A stretch of 15,864 nt of DNA from Anaerolineae bacterium (GCA_028284565.1 JANQRM010000642.1:1-15864); one strand, 5' to 3'; positions 5,224-13,001 are shown, counted from the stretch's first letter. Numbers and translations are program-made. Notes: generated by a model from the letters alone, not told the origin.

Positions 5224-6525
5224 ATGCAAACTCGTGTACTTCTGAAGCTATCTTTCGCTCTGATACTACTCTGTTGTATGGTTACATCTGCTCAGGATAT
5301 TCCTTTTATCACGCCTGATGAGCCTGTATTGGTTGAAGTTGTTGGGGAATCTTTATCCAATATAGCTTATGAAACAGATCAGCCTGTGACGTTACGAATA
5401 ATTGCACGTAGTCTTTCAACGGTCGATCCGCTCATACGCGCCCTTGGTACAGGTGGTACAGTTTTAGCAGTAAATGATAATCATGGATCTTCGCTATCTC
5501 TGGCACGGATTGATGCGCTGATTGAACTTGAGCTAGAACCTAGTGTAATCGTCATCCAAGTTCGGGATTCTTCTGGTGTAGAAAGTGGTATTGTGTCTGT
5601 CATGATCGAAGAGGACCCCGTGGCACAAGCGACTGGAACGCCCGCTAATCCTATGGGAATTACACTAACAAGTGCTAATCTACGTAGCGGACCAGGGACG
5701 GACTATGATCCGCCTATAGGGCTTATTCCTGCCGATGAAGATGTTGAGATTATTGCGGTGGACCCCACTGGAGACTGGCTTAAAATCAGATATTTGGATC
5801 GCGAATCTTGGATTCGTGCGGATCTAGTACAGACATCGGTCGATCTGTTTACAATGCCAATTGTTGCTGTACCACCACCCACTCCAGACACAACCAGTAC
5901 ACCTACATTTGAAGAAGAACCCTATAATCCACCTTCCGACCGGACGCAAATCCCGCCACAAGCGATCCGGCTATCGAGTGGAATTGGCATGACCACCGAT
6001 CGACTTTTGACTGAGGGGCGTATGGAAGTAGAAGGTTATTGCACCAATTGGGGAACGGTACCATCTTATGATGATGCCAACTGGTATTGTGATGATCTTC
6101 AGCTGACACCTGAGCATTTTGATTCTATTTGCCACGAAACCTACCGAAACCCTTATGCCTTCGCATTACAAGTCGGGACTGATGTTCCTGCCTTCAGCTG
6201 GTCATGCTTTATACACCCAGATTTTCTAGTGCTACCTGTGCGACAACCGGCTGTCGGTGAACTCGCCCGGGTTTTCACTCCCAGCGGTTACACAGTGCGC
6301 ATTCGAGAAGAACCAGACAACAGTCTCGAACCCATCGGGTATATCGGAGATGGCGGGATAGTCAGAATTCTAGAAGGCCCACGTGATATAGCCAATACAT
6401 ATGTATGGCGTGTTCGGGCAACAAGCCTATTTACTCTAGAGTCGGTTGACGGTTGGATTGCAGGCGCAATACAAGTAGATCCCTTTCGTGGATTCCCTAT
6501 CCTATGGCCACTTATAAAACCATAA
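5224..6525 (+). CDS. Secreted protein with PPC-like and two SH3b domains
   Basis: From the ATG at 5224 the protein has 433 residues. A signal peptide (QTRVLLKLSFALILLCCMVTSA) precedes QD. Residues about 33-130 look like a prepeptidase-C-terminal beta sandwich (VDPLIRALGTGGTVLAVNDNHG, then LEPSVIVIQVRD). A bacterial SH3 domain follows at about 145-205 (ANLRSGPGTDYD, GDWLKIRYLDRESWIRADLV). After a Pro/Thr-rich linker come a Cys-containing region (CTNWGTVPSYDDANWYCDDL, cysteines at 273, 289, 303 and 328) and a second SH3-like segment (about 345-420; YTVRIREEPDNSLEPIGYIG, VDGWIAGAIQV). It is probably a cell-surface or envelope binding protein. GAGGTG at 5213-5218 decides the start; an ATG at 5194 in frame lacks a ribosome binding site and would add MCIVIALRCV. 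The next gene begins 9 bases after the stop. Confidence 0.88.
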   Translation: MQTRVLLKLSFALILLCCMVTSAQDIPFITPDEPVLVEVVGESLSNIAYETDQPVTLRIIARSLSTVDPLIRALGTGGTVLAVNDNHGSSLSLARIDALIELELEPSVIVIQVRDSSGVESGIVSVMIEEDPVAQATGTPANPMGITLTSANLRSGPGTDYDPPIGLIPADEDVEIIAVDPTGDWLKIRYLDRESWIRADLVQTSVDLFTMPIVAVPPPTPDTTSTPTFEEEPYNPPSDRTQIPPQAIRLSSGIGMTTDRLLTEGRMEVEGYCTNWGTVPSYDDANWYCDDLQLTPEHFDSICHETYRNPYAFALQVGTDVPAFSWSCFIHPDFLVLPVRQPAVGELARVFTPSGYTVRIREEPDNSLEPIGYIGDGGIVRILEGPRDIANTYVWRVRATSLFTLESVDGWIAGAIQVDPFRGFPILWPLIKP

Positions 6526-6534
6526 GGAATCGTA

Positions 6535-7857
6535 ATGAAACGACTGATTGCAATTTTGTTATTATTAGTAATTCTCTGCATACCTGTTTCAGCGCAGGAT
6601 GACATGGCGACTATAATTAATCAGATTTGTACGGAAATCGAGAACGACATCGAAATACCTTCTCGCTTCTTCTGTCGCCCCCACCTGAGAACACGGGCTC
6701 AGATAAAGTCGGGGGAACTTGATTTACCGCCGCTACTAGTACCTGACGAAATCAATAGAAGGTCTGAAGAATACGAGGCGCGGTTCTCTATACTTGAACC
6801 GCTTCCAAGGCATGTGGCATCGGAATCTGTACAAAGGCAACTTGAAGCCAACTTGACAACGCTGTCGCATGACATCGGTTTCTTCCTCGATGAAATGGAC
6901 GGTATCTTAGCACAATACATCCCAATTATGCGAATGGCAGATCAAGTAGAACCAGCACTGATATCCTATTTGAATCGACTTCCAGTTGGTGATATGAAAT
7001 CGCGTGTCGGTCATTTGAGGATTAGCACCAGAGTGTTTTGGAGTATCTACGACGCGTGGCAGGCGAAGCGCAGAGTCCTAGTTACGATTCAGCAAAGGAT
7101 TGCAAATGAGGATTTAGTCATTTTGCAGACCACAGCATCTAACGATGATCGTTCAAGTGTTGACCAATCCGATAACACTACAGAAATGCTTGATGTACCA
7201 GTAAATGTAACGGGTACTGATGGCAATCCAGTCGATGCGATATTGAATTCTGCCCCCGATTCCGATGATTTCGATGGCGATGGCGTTCCCGATGCTCAAG
7301 ATCAATGCAAAAACGAAATAGGTACACCACCCGATGGTTGCCCTTCAGCCCCCCAGCCAATACAGGTTGAACCTTTGGTACCGGCAACGACTCGCTGGTT
7401 GGTACGTAGTTCTGAAGGTGACTTGAGTGAAGCCATTTGTGGATTATCAATGATTGAACGGCTGGGAGGCAATTCAGCGCGTTACACTCACGTTGCCACT
7501 GATGCAAGCGGGCGTTTCTGGCGTTGGGAAACGATCCTGACATGGAAAGATCCCATGGAGGTAGGTGACGAAATACACATCGAAGTTACTACCTCGCCAG
7601 CTACATGGCAAGGTGATGGGACGATTGATGATGCAGATCGCGGTGCTCCAGTTGGAGCAAGTATATCAGCACGGGGAGACCAGGTTATTCTCCTCAATCC
7701 GCCGGATGTATTCGGTAACTCGGCAACTGGTGCCAGTGGCACAGTAAGATTCTTGCCAGTTGGAGGTGTCGATCAACTTGAATTCACCATTAGCGGTGGA
7801 GACAGCGGCGGATGTGCTGGTGTGTTGAACTATTATACTTTGACTCCCAGCGAGTAG
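6535..7857 (+). CDS. Secreted protein with thrombospondin type 3-like calcium-binding repeat
   Basis: The 440-residue protein has a clear signal peptide (KRLIAILLLLVILCIPVSA, cleavage before QDD). The N-terminal half (about 70-195) is helical, with charged and amphipathic stretches and no recognised family. A low-complexity linker leads to a DxDxDGxxD repeat, DSDDFDGDGVPDAQDQCKN ending in DGCP (about 242-270), as in thrombospondin type 3/OmpA-linker calcium-binding repeats. The last part (about 283-440) is a beta-rich domain unknown to me, with cysteines at 302 and 427 that could pair. The start ATG follows AAGGA. It forms an operon with the upstream PPC/SH3b protein, and the two probably act together outside the cell. 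Confidence 0.85.
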   Translation: MKRLIAILLLLVILCIPVSAQDDMATIINQICTEIENDIEIPSRFFCRPHLRTRAQIKSGELDLPPLLVPDEINRRSEEYEARFSILEPLPRHVASESVQRQLEANLTTLSHDIGFFLDEMDGILAQYIPIMRMADQVEPALISYLNRLPVGDMKSRVGHLRISTRVFWSIYDAWQAKRRVLVTIQQRIANEDLVILQTTASNDDRSSVDQSDNTTEMLDVPVNVTGTDGNPVDAILNSAPDSDDFDGDGVPDAQDQCKNEIGTPPDGCPSAPQPIQVEPLVPATTRWLVRSSEGDLSEAICGLSMIERLGGNSARYTHVATDASGRFWRWETILTWKDPMEVGDEIHIEVTTSPATWQGDGTIDDADRGAPVGASISARGDQVILLNPPDVFGNSATGASGTVRFLPVGGVDQLEFTISGGDSGGCAGVLNYYTLTPSE

Positions 7858-7871
7858 GTCCACCATTACTG

Positions 7872-8735
7872 ATGATGAAATATGGCGTTCATCTTCCCAA
7901 TTTCGGTGCGTTTGGCGACCCCCAAACACTCGTTGACCTCGCAAAAGAAGCAGAGCAAGCAGGCTGGGATGGGTTCTTCCTGTGGGATCATCTCTTGTTT
8001 TGTGAGCTAGATAAAAATGCCCATGCCGACCCATGGATGACACTTTCTGCGATTAGCGTCCAAACCACAACCATCTCGATTGGTACAGTGATTACCCCGC
8101 TGGCACGTCGTCGCCCATGGAAGCTGGCGCGTGAGACCGTGACACTCCAGAATCTATCAAAGGGTCGGCTCATTCTTGGTGTTGGCTTGGGAGACCCGGT
8201 GGAATGGGAGTTTCGTTTCTTCCATGAGGAAACCGATCCGAAAATCCGCGCCAACAAACTAGACGAAGGACTCGACATACTCACGGGCTTATGGACAGGC
8301 GAACCCTTCAGTTATCAGGGGACGTATTACCAACTCGAGGAGATGACATTTTTACCCAAGCCCATCAAACCGATCCCGATTTGGGTTGGCGGCTACTGGC
8401 CTCACAAGAAACCCTTTCAACGTGGTGCGCGCTATGATGGCATGTGTCCCGGTAAGGTCGATGGTGCGCTCTCAACAGAGGATTGGCAAAACATCATCGC
8501 CTATATCAAACAACATCGCACGAAGGAGACCCATTTTGATTGGGTAGGCGGTGGACAAACACCCGAAAATCCGAGTGAAGCACAAGCAACTATCCAACCC
8601 TATGCTGAGTCGGGTATCACATGGTGGCTAGAAGACATCAGCCCACTACGGCTAGGAATGGGGTGGGGAGACTTATGGAAACCGTGGGATGTTGAAGCAC
8701 TGCGCGATCGCATCGTCGCAGGTCCACCACAGTAA
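7872..8735 (+). CDS. LLM-class (luciferase-like) flavin/F420-dependent oxidoreductase
   Basis: This 287-residue protein is a bacterial-luciferase-like TIM barrel. Diagnostic segments are MKYGVHLPNFGAFGD at the first strand, AEQAGWDGFFLWDHL (about 28-41), GTVITPLARRRPWKLARET (about 71-89), LSKGRLILGVGLGD (about 95-108), and PKPIKPIPIWVGG (about 162-174). The family oxidises or reduces small organic substrates with FMNH2 or coenzyme F420; the cofactor cannot be decided from sequence alone, though this subgroup is often annotated as F420-dependent. The start is one of two adjacent ATGs (7872, 7875). The reading frame stays open further upstream, overlapping the previous gene from 7812, but MKYGVHLPNFG is the conserved N-terminus. 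There is no strong ribosome binding site. It is 14 bases after the secreted-protein gene, perhaps cotranscribed but functionally unrelated. Confidence 0.92.
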   Translation: MMKYGVHLPNFGAFGDPQTLVDLAKEAEQAGWDGFFLWDHLLFCELDKNAHADPWMTLSAISVQTTTISIGTVITPLARRRPWKLARETVTLQNLSKGRLILGVGLGDPVEWEFRFFHEETDPKIRANKLDEGLDILTGLWTGEPFSYQGTYYQLEEMTFLPKPIKPIPIWVGGYWPHKKPFQRGARYDGMCPGKVDGALSTEDWQNIIAYIKQHRTKETHFDWVGGGQTPENPSEAQATIQPYAESGITWWLEDISPLRLGMGWGDLWKPWDVEALRDRIVAGPPQ

Positions 8736-8847
8736 CACGAAATCTTAATGACCGATCAACAATGCTTCCAAATGACCCATCAACCGACAAGATGATGCGG
8801 TAAGATAAAGTCAAATTGACCTATTCTATGTGAGAAAGTGGTGAGCA

Positions 8848-9288
8848 GTGGAAGGCTTTGGCTTTTTAACGATTCTTATCGGATTAATCGGGGGTGTTTC
8901 AGTCGGGCTACAAACACCGATTGCCAATGCGATCGGGCAAAAAGTAGGCAGTGCATCGAGCAGTCTGTTTATTCACCTATCAGGCACCGTTTTCTCGCTG
9001 ATTGCCTTAATTATCTATCGAGGGGAGAATATCCAAAATTGGCGAGAACTGCCGTGGTGGACCTATTTTGTGGGGTTGTTTGGAGTCATTCTTTACTTTA
9101 GCATCAACTTCACAATCCCGCGTATCGGCACCACTGCCGCAATCTCACTCATCATCATTGGGCAACTCGTGACAGGAATCGTCATCGATCATTTTGGCTT
9201 ATTAGCGAACACGATTCAACCCATTGATGGCGGGCGTGTACTGGGTATACTCTTGCTTGTATTGGGGAGTTATTTAGTGATCCGCTGA
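8848..9288 (+). CDS. YdcZ-type (DUF606) DMT-superfamily membrane protein
   Basis: This 146-residue, very hydrophobic protein has about five membrane segments: GFLTILIGLIGGVSVGLQTPIANAIG, SLFIHLSGTVFSLIALIIY, WWTYFVGLFGVILYFSINF, TTAAISLIIIGQLVTGIVIDHFG, and VLGILLLVLGSYLVIR. The early GLQTPINA-like motif and the length fit the DUF606/YdcZ family, half-size members of the drug/metabolite transporter superfamily that probably work as dimers. The substrate is unknown. The start is a GTG at 8848 with only a weak GGTGAG upstream; this choice follows the conserved first membrane helix. Confidence 0.85.
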   Translation: MEGFGFLTILIGLIGGVSVGLQTPIANAIGQKVGSASSSLFIHLSGTVFSLIALIIYRGENIQNWRELPWWTYFVGLFGVILYFSINFTIPRIGTTAAISLIIIGQLVTGIVIDHFGLLANTIQPIDGGRVLGILLLVLGSYLVIR

Positions 9289-9338
9289 GCGATGACAAGG
9301 AGAGATGAGAAGGCATCACAGCCGATATTGTTTGAAGA

Positions 9339-9785
9339 TTACTTGTCTGCCAACAACACATCCAAATTCGCCAGCAAACCTGTCCAGCCTTCGTGATGAA
9401 TATCGCGCACAGGCTCACTCGGCAACTGCTCATGAGACAAGGTGACTTCCGTTCCCGCTTCCACTTGGCGGAAATACACTGTCACCAGCGTCTCACCCGT
9501 TTCGATATCCGCCCCCACAAACGTCCACGTATACACCAGCTTCTTCGGCGGGTCGATGGTCTGATACACCCCTTCCACATGGAAGGCAGGACCATAGGGC
9601 GGTTGCAATTGAACTCGATACCGCCCACCCACACGGAAATCAATGTCAGCATGAGGCGATTCCACATGCGGACCACCCATCCACACCTTCACTAAATTCG
9701 GGTCCGCAAAAGCATGAAAAACACGTTCCGGTGTCGTCGCAAACACCCGCCTCATCGTCAACGAATGTCCAGAGGGAGTCGTCAT
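9339..9785 (-). CDS. SRPBCC (AHSA1-like) protein, coupled to ArsR
   Basis: The 148-residue protein is a typical Aha1-like SRPBCC protein: SLTMRRVFATTPERVFHAFADPNLVKVWMGGPHVESPHADIDFRVGGRYRVQLQPP, then EGVYQTIDPPKKLVYTWTFVGAD, TLVTVYFRQVEAGTEVTLSHEQLPSE, and the C-terminal helix HHEGWTGLLANLDVLLADK. ArsR-SRPBCC pairs of this kind are widespread. The SRPBCC member is thought to bind a hydrophobic ligand, but no reaction is established. Its ATG overlaps the ArsR stop in an ATGA arrangement, so translation is coupled. It shares its fold with three other SRPBCC genes in the window but is not a close duplicate of them. Confidence 0.93.
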   Translation of the reverse strand: MTTPSGHSLTMRRVFATTPERVFHAFADPNLVKVWMGGPHVESPHADIDFRVGGRYRVQLQPPYGPAFHVEGVYQTIDPPKKLVYTWTFVGADIETGETLVTVYFRQVEAGTEVTLSHEQLPSEPVRDIHHEGWTGLLANLDVLLADK

Positions 9786-10120
9786 TGATCGTCCTTATTT
9801 TCGACCAAATCCGCCAGCGCATCAAAACTCGCATCCCAAAATTTACGATAGACCCGCAACCAATCCATCGCGTCTTTCATTGGGTCAGCCACCAGCGTAA
9901 ACCAATGCACACGCCCTTCTTTCCGTCGTTGAATCAGACCTGCATTTTCTAACACGCGTAAATGCTTCGAGATATTCGGCAAACTCGAATCAAACTGCGC
10001 CGCGATGTCCGTCACCTTCGCTTCACCCACCGTCAGATGCGCCAAAATCGCCCGTCGTGTCGGGTCCGCCAAGGCATGAAACGTCGTATCCAATTGCTCT
10101 GGAGATTGATAATTAACCAT
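9782..10120 (-). CDS. ArsR-family winged-helix regulator
   Basis: This 112-residue protein is a compact ArsR HTH: FHALADPTRRAILAHLTVGEAKVTDIAAQFDSSLPNISKHLRVLENAGLIQRRKEGRVHWFTL. There is no metal-binding CxC motif, which fits the SdpR/SRPBCC-associated branch rather than metal sensors. I start at the ATG at 10120. A longer in-frame reading to 10267 would add a sequence unlike the family, and the promoter TTGACA-17-TATCCT ends 7 bases before 10120, making a leaderless start likely. An inverted repeat (10113-10126) overlaps the start codon and suggests autorepression. The gene forms a coupled unit with the SRPBCC gene that follows it. A similar site upstream of 2088 suggests a second target. 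Confidence 0.93.
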   Translation of the reverse strand: MVNYQSPEQLDTTFHALADPTRRAILAHLTVGEAKVTDIAAQFDSSLPNISKHLRVLENAGLIQRRKEGRVHWFTLVADPMKDAMDWLRVYRKFWDASFDALADLVENKDDQ

Positions 10121-10156
10121 GTGGTTCAGGATAAGGTGGTTTGTGAGACTTGTCAA
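10113..10156 (-). promoter_or_regulatory. ArsR promoter and start-codon-overlapping operator
   Basis: On the minus strand TTGACA (10156-10151) and TATCCT (10133-10128) are 17 bases apart, and 7 bases later comes ATG at 10120. TTAACCATGTGGTT (10113-10126, plus-strand reading) is a near-dyad over the start codon. It matches 11 of 14 bases with the site at 2124-2137 in the other SRPBCC promoter. Confidence 0.7.
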
Positions 10157-10177
10157 CCACAATGATGACAGCCAACA

Positions 10178-10207
10178 TTGCCTAGAAACTCGAAAATCTT
10201 GTATAGT
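10178..10207 (+). promoter_or_regulatory. Promoter of the LysM/eCIS-like gene
   Basis: TTGCCT (10178-10183) and TATAGT (10202-10207) are 18 bases apart. This is back to back with the ArsR promoter, about 50 bases upstream of the start at 10253. Confidence 0.55.
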
Positions 10208-10233
10208 GATAGACAAGCGCAACAGACATGATT

Positions 10234-10250
10234 CTGTCATTGGGGGACAG
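10234..10250 (+). promoter_or_regulatory. Hairpin presenting the ribosome binding site
   Basis: CTGTC (10234-10238) can pair with GACAG (10246-10250), leaving a 7-base loop ATTGGGG that holds most of the GGGGGA Shine-Dalgarno sequence just before the ATG at 10253. Confidence 0.4.
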
Positions 10251-10252
10251 TC

Positions 10253-12007
10253 ATGACTTCCAAACAATCACGTACAGATGCAAAACCGTCGCAACAGACT
10301 ACATCCAACAAACGACCATCCCAAATCACATCACCCGATTCAGCCTCTATCCTCACGGACGTTGACTTGCTAGCCCGCAATCCACAATCGGTTCAAAAAC
10401 TACAACGCATGATTGGCAATCAAGCAGTTCAACGCCTTTTGACGAAATCAGCCAAGCCCAAAAAACAAACCGCAAGTCCGACCATTCAACGCTACGAATC
10501 CCATGAACATGCCAAATTTGGCGATGTAGAGCATCTTCAATCCCCTGCCTATCAACCACAAGTAATTTATCCATCTCCAGCCTCCTATGTCGTTCCAGAA
10601 GGGGAAATGCCGGATGCAATTGCCAAACGTTTTGGTGTATCCAAAGACTTCTTGATCGCTCGCAATGCCTCAAAAATGAGAACATGGCAGAAAAATAATG
10701 GAAAAGGCACGCTCAGCGGTTTTAATGCCGGCATGACAATTGTCATCCCCGGTAAAACAGTAAAGCAACTGGCGAAAGAACAGGGCATCTCAGAAGACAA
10801 ACTCCTCCAACATAATGCCGATAAAGTTAAGCAGTGGAAAATTCCGGGAACCGACACCGTCATTAAAGGCTTCGATCGCGGGGACCAAGTGAACCTCCCG
10901 TCCAATCAGTTGAAAGTCAATGGGGCAAATGGAGCAGGTCCCGATGGCAAACAGAAAACCGTCATCCTTCAAGGAGTCACCCTCACCTATGGGCAAATGA
11001 TTGCCATGGGCGACTTCTTTGCGACACCAGAAGAGATGCGGAACGCCAAGCCAGAAATACTCAAAGAACTCAAGGCACTCCTAGAAAAAGAGGCACAATC
11101 GCCCGGTTCAGTCTCCAGTGATGACTGGCAAAAAGCCACCAGTGGGAATTATCTGAAACTGGCACAAGACAATTCGACCCACTTCGCGCCATCCGACTCC
11201 AAACTCACACCACCCACCGCCAATAGCGGGCGCGATCATAAATCCGCGTGGCAACAGCATCATCAAGCCGCTCTCATCTTAGCCCAACAAAATAAACGCG
11301 ATGAAGCTCTTGCTACCAATGCCTTTGGCGATCATTTCCTCACCGATGCTTTTGCCTCTGGGCATATCTTCAATAAAGAAGATGTGATGAACCGCTTCGA
11401 GCAAGCCTTTGCCCAAAAAGATGTGCAAGAAGCGTTTTTTGGTGCTGTTGCCAAAACCGCGTGGGCAGATTCCAAAGTCTCAAGTATGCTATCCAAACAT
11501 GAAACTGTAGAGTGGAAAGGCGGATTCTTCCGACCCAATATAAACAGTGAGAGTCGTTTCAAATCGCTACTGGAAGCCATCTATGATGATAGTGACGGTA
11601 AACAAACCTTGTTGAGTGCCGTGGCGAAAATCATTCATGATGATTTAAATGAGAATGGTGTGGAGGTTGCGAATGCTCAAGGCGATACCTGGATGATGCA
11701 AGGTGATGGACATCTGAATGCCACGAGTTTAGCCATCGGACAGAAAGCCGTCGCCCAATCGCAAGCCAATATCCTCAACACGCTAGGCGCAGTGGGTCCA
11801 CTCAAAATAGATCAACTCTTTAAAGCCGTTTGGGACTATGTGCCACGACCCACCAAAAGTAGCGAGGCGCTCATACAAGAAAAAATCAAAACCTTCTCCG
11901 ATCCAAGCAATGCCGACACGCACACTGCCGCCGCCAAGGTCATCACAGACGAGATTGAGACTATTGTTAAAGAGCTAGTCGAACGGAAGAAACTCAAAAA
12001 AGCCTAA
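10253..12007 (+). CDS. eCIS-effector-like LysM protein with phospholipase C-like zinc motif
   Basis: This 584-residue protein has no signal peptide. Residues 1-35 are polar and disordered. Residues about 38-63, including VQKLQRMIGNQAVQRLL, match the N-terminal motif shared by many cargo proteins of extracellular contractile injection systems. Two LysM-like units follow (about 112-166 and 167-216; VPEGEMPDAIAKRFGVSKDFLIARN and KTVKQLAKEQGISEDKLLQHN). After TVILQGVTLTYGQMIAMGDFF (about 236-256), the core has NAFGDHFLTDAFASGHIF. H361, D365 and H371 have the H-x3-D-x5-H spacing of zinc ligands in zinc-dependent phospholipase C. Further possible ligands are H84/H86, H310, H336/H337 and H462. A hydrolase toxin loaded into an injection particle, or a surface-acting enzyme, are both possible. 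No eCIS tube or sheath genes are in the window, so the delivery role is inferred. The ATG has GGGGGA 5 bases upstream. Confidence 0.8.
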   Translation: MTSKQSRTDAKPSQQTTSNKRPSQITSPDSASILTDVDLLARNPQSVQKLQRMIGNQAVQRLLTKSAKPKKQTASPTIQRYESHEHAKFGDVEHLQSPAYQPQVIYPSPASYVVPEGEMPDAIAKRFGVSKDFLIARNASKMRTWQKNNGKGTLSGFNAGMTIVIPGKTVKQLAKEQGISEDKLLQHNADKVKQWKIPGTDTVIKGFDRGDQVNLPSNQLKVNGANGAGPDGKQKTVILQGVTLTYGQMIAMGDFFATPEEMRNAKPEILKELKALLEKEAQSPGSVSSDDWQKATSGNYLKLAQDNSTHFAPSDSKLTPPTANSGRDHKSAWQQHHQAALILAQQNKRDEALATNAFGDHFLTDAFASGHIFNKEDVMNRFEQAFAQKDVQEAFFGAVAKTAWADSKVSSMLSKHETVEWKGGFFRPNINSESRFKSLLEAIYDDSDGKQTLLSAVAKIIHDDLNENGVEVANAQGDTWMMQGDGHLNATSLAIGQKAVAQSQANILNTLGAVGPLKIDQLFKAVWDYVPRPTKSSEALIQEKIKTFSDPSNADTHTAAAKVITDEIETIVKELVERKKLKKA

Positions 12008-12012
12008 CAGTC

Positions 12013-12033
12013 CCCCTCTCTTTTGGAGAGGGG
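12013..12033. terminator. Stem-loop within a dispersed-type repeat, between convergent genes
   Basis: CCCCTCTC (12013-12020) pairs with GAGAGGGG (12026-12033) across TTTTG, and is followed by GCTAGGGGTGAGG. Sequences of this exact style recur in the intergenic regions of many bacterial genomes as dispersed repeats. Lying between convergent genes, it can terminate in both directions, though no long T-tract follows. Confidence 0.6.
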
Positions 12034-12061
12034 CTAGGGGTGAGGTTTATATCCTCTCTGT

Positions 12062-12997
12062 TTAAATCTTTTTCAACTTTCCCTCTGCGTCCTCCGCGTC
12101 TTGGCGGTTCACACCTCCCCGACGCACCGACACCATGAAAATCCCCACCGTCGCCAACGTCAAGCCCACCAACTCCACTGCCGAAATCGTCTCCCCCAAA
12201 AACACCCACGCTAAAATCGCAATCTGCACCAGCATCGTATTATTAATCACGCTCGACTCCACCGCCGATAACGTTCTTAAGGTGTGATTCCACAAGGTAA
12301 ACGCAAACGCCGTATTCACCACCGCCAGCCAGATGACAATCCCCCACGCCGTCAATGAAAGAATCGGCATGCCTTCCACCGCCACACCCGCCACCAGCAT
12401 GATGGATGAACCAATCCCCATGCTCACCAAGGTCACTGTCAAGGCAGGCAAACTCAACTCTCGATTCACCGAGCGACCCAGCAATGCCCCGCCCGAATTC
12501 GCCAGCACCGATGCCACCCCAATCGCCATGCCCAACACCGTCGCCTCTGGAAAATCAAAGGGATGAAAATAAATCAGCACCCCAGCAAGGAATACCCCAA
12601 TCCCCAGCCACTGACTCGGCTTCGGAATCTCTTTCAACAGGGGAATCCCCGCCAATGCCACCACCACGGCTGAGAAATTCAACATCAAACTAAACGTAAT
12701 CGCAGGCAACTCGTCCAAAGCAAGAAATTGCGTCCCCTGCGTCAGCGTATAATAGACCACCCCCAACACAGCGAGGATTCCCCATTGCCGTCGGGACAAC
12801 TGTCGAATCGGAGCTAAGCCACCGCGTCGCCATGCCACTGCCAGCAAAATCCCAAACGCCAGCGTATAACGCAAACCCGCAAACGTCAGCGGCGGGATAT
12901 CGTTGTCATCCAATCCAATTTTGATAAACACCCACGAGGTGGACCACAAAAAGGTCACAAACAGAGCTTGCAGAAGAGCCTTGCGATGAGAGGACAT
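12062..12997 (-). CDS. EamA-family (DMT) transporter under a ykkC-type riboswitch
   Basis: This 311-residue protein has ten predicted membrane helices in two EamA repeats (about 8-140 and 150-292), starting with ALFVTFLWSTSWVFIKIGL and ending with LVGLTLATVGIFMVSVRR. The drug/metabolite transporter superfamily exports amino acids, nucleobases, cations and drugs; the upstream aptamer hints at guanidine or a nucleotide-linked metabolite. The ATG at 12997 follows AAAGGTG (13011-13005), which can be sequestered by the riboswitch. The last residues, NRQDAEDAEGKLKKI after the natural end at about residue 296, are encoded by a repeat-like sequence (12079-12111) and look like an acquired tail. The protein should otherwise be functional. 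Confidence 0.93.
   Translation of the reverse strand: MSSHRKALLQALFVTFLWSTSWVFIKIGLDDNDIPPLTFAGLRYTLAFGILLAVAWRRGGLAPIRQLSRRQWGILAVLGVVYYTLTQGTQFLALDELPAITFSLMLNFSAVVVALAGIPLLKEIPKPSQWLGIGVFLAGVLIYFHPFDFPEATVLGMAIGVASVLANSGGALLGRSVNRELSLPALTVTLVSMGIGSSIMLVAGVAVEGMPILSLTAWGIVIWLAVVNTAFAFTLWNHTLRTLSAVESSVINNTMLVQIAILAWVFLGETISAVELVGLTLATVGIFMVSVRRGGVNRQDAEDAEGKLKKI
12079..12111 (-). repeat. Dispersed-type repeat forming the C-terminal tail of the EamA gene
   Basis: On the minus strand this reads as GAACCGCCAAGACGC..GGACGCAGAGGG, the style of repeat that yields NRQDAxDAE/K peptides in many unrelated bacterial ORFs. Here it lies in frame and supplies the last residues of the transporter. Confidence 0.5.
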
Positions 12998-13001
12998 ACT
13001 A

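Noticed and set aside
10121..10267. Longer start for the ArsR gene
   Set aside because: The added residues are unlike the family and overlap both promoters of the divergent region.
12009..12209. Minus-strand ORF reading LTPSPSPKERG
   Set aside because: This is a frame read through the dispersed repeat and antisense to real features, not a gene.
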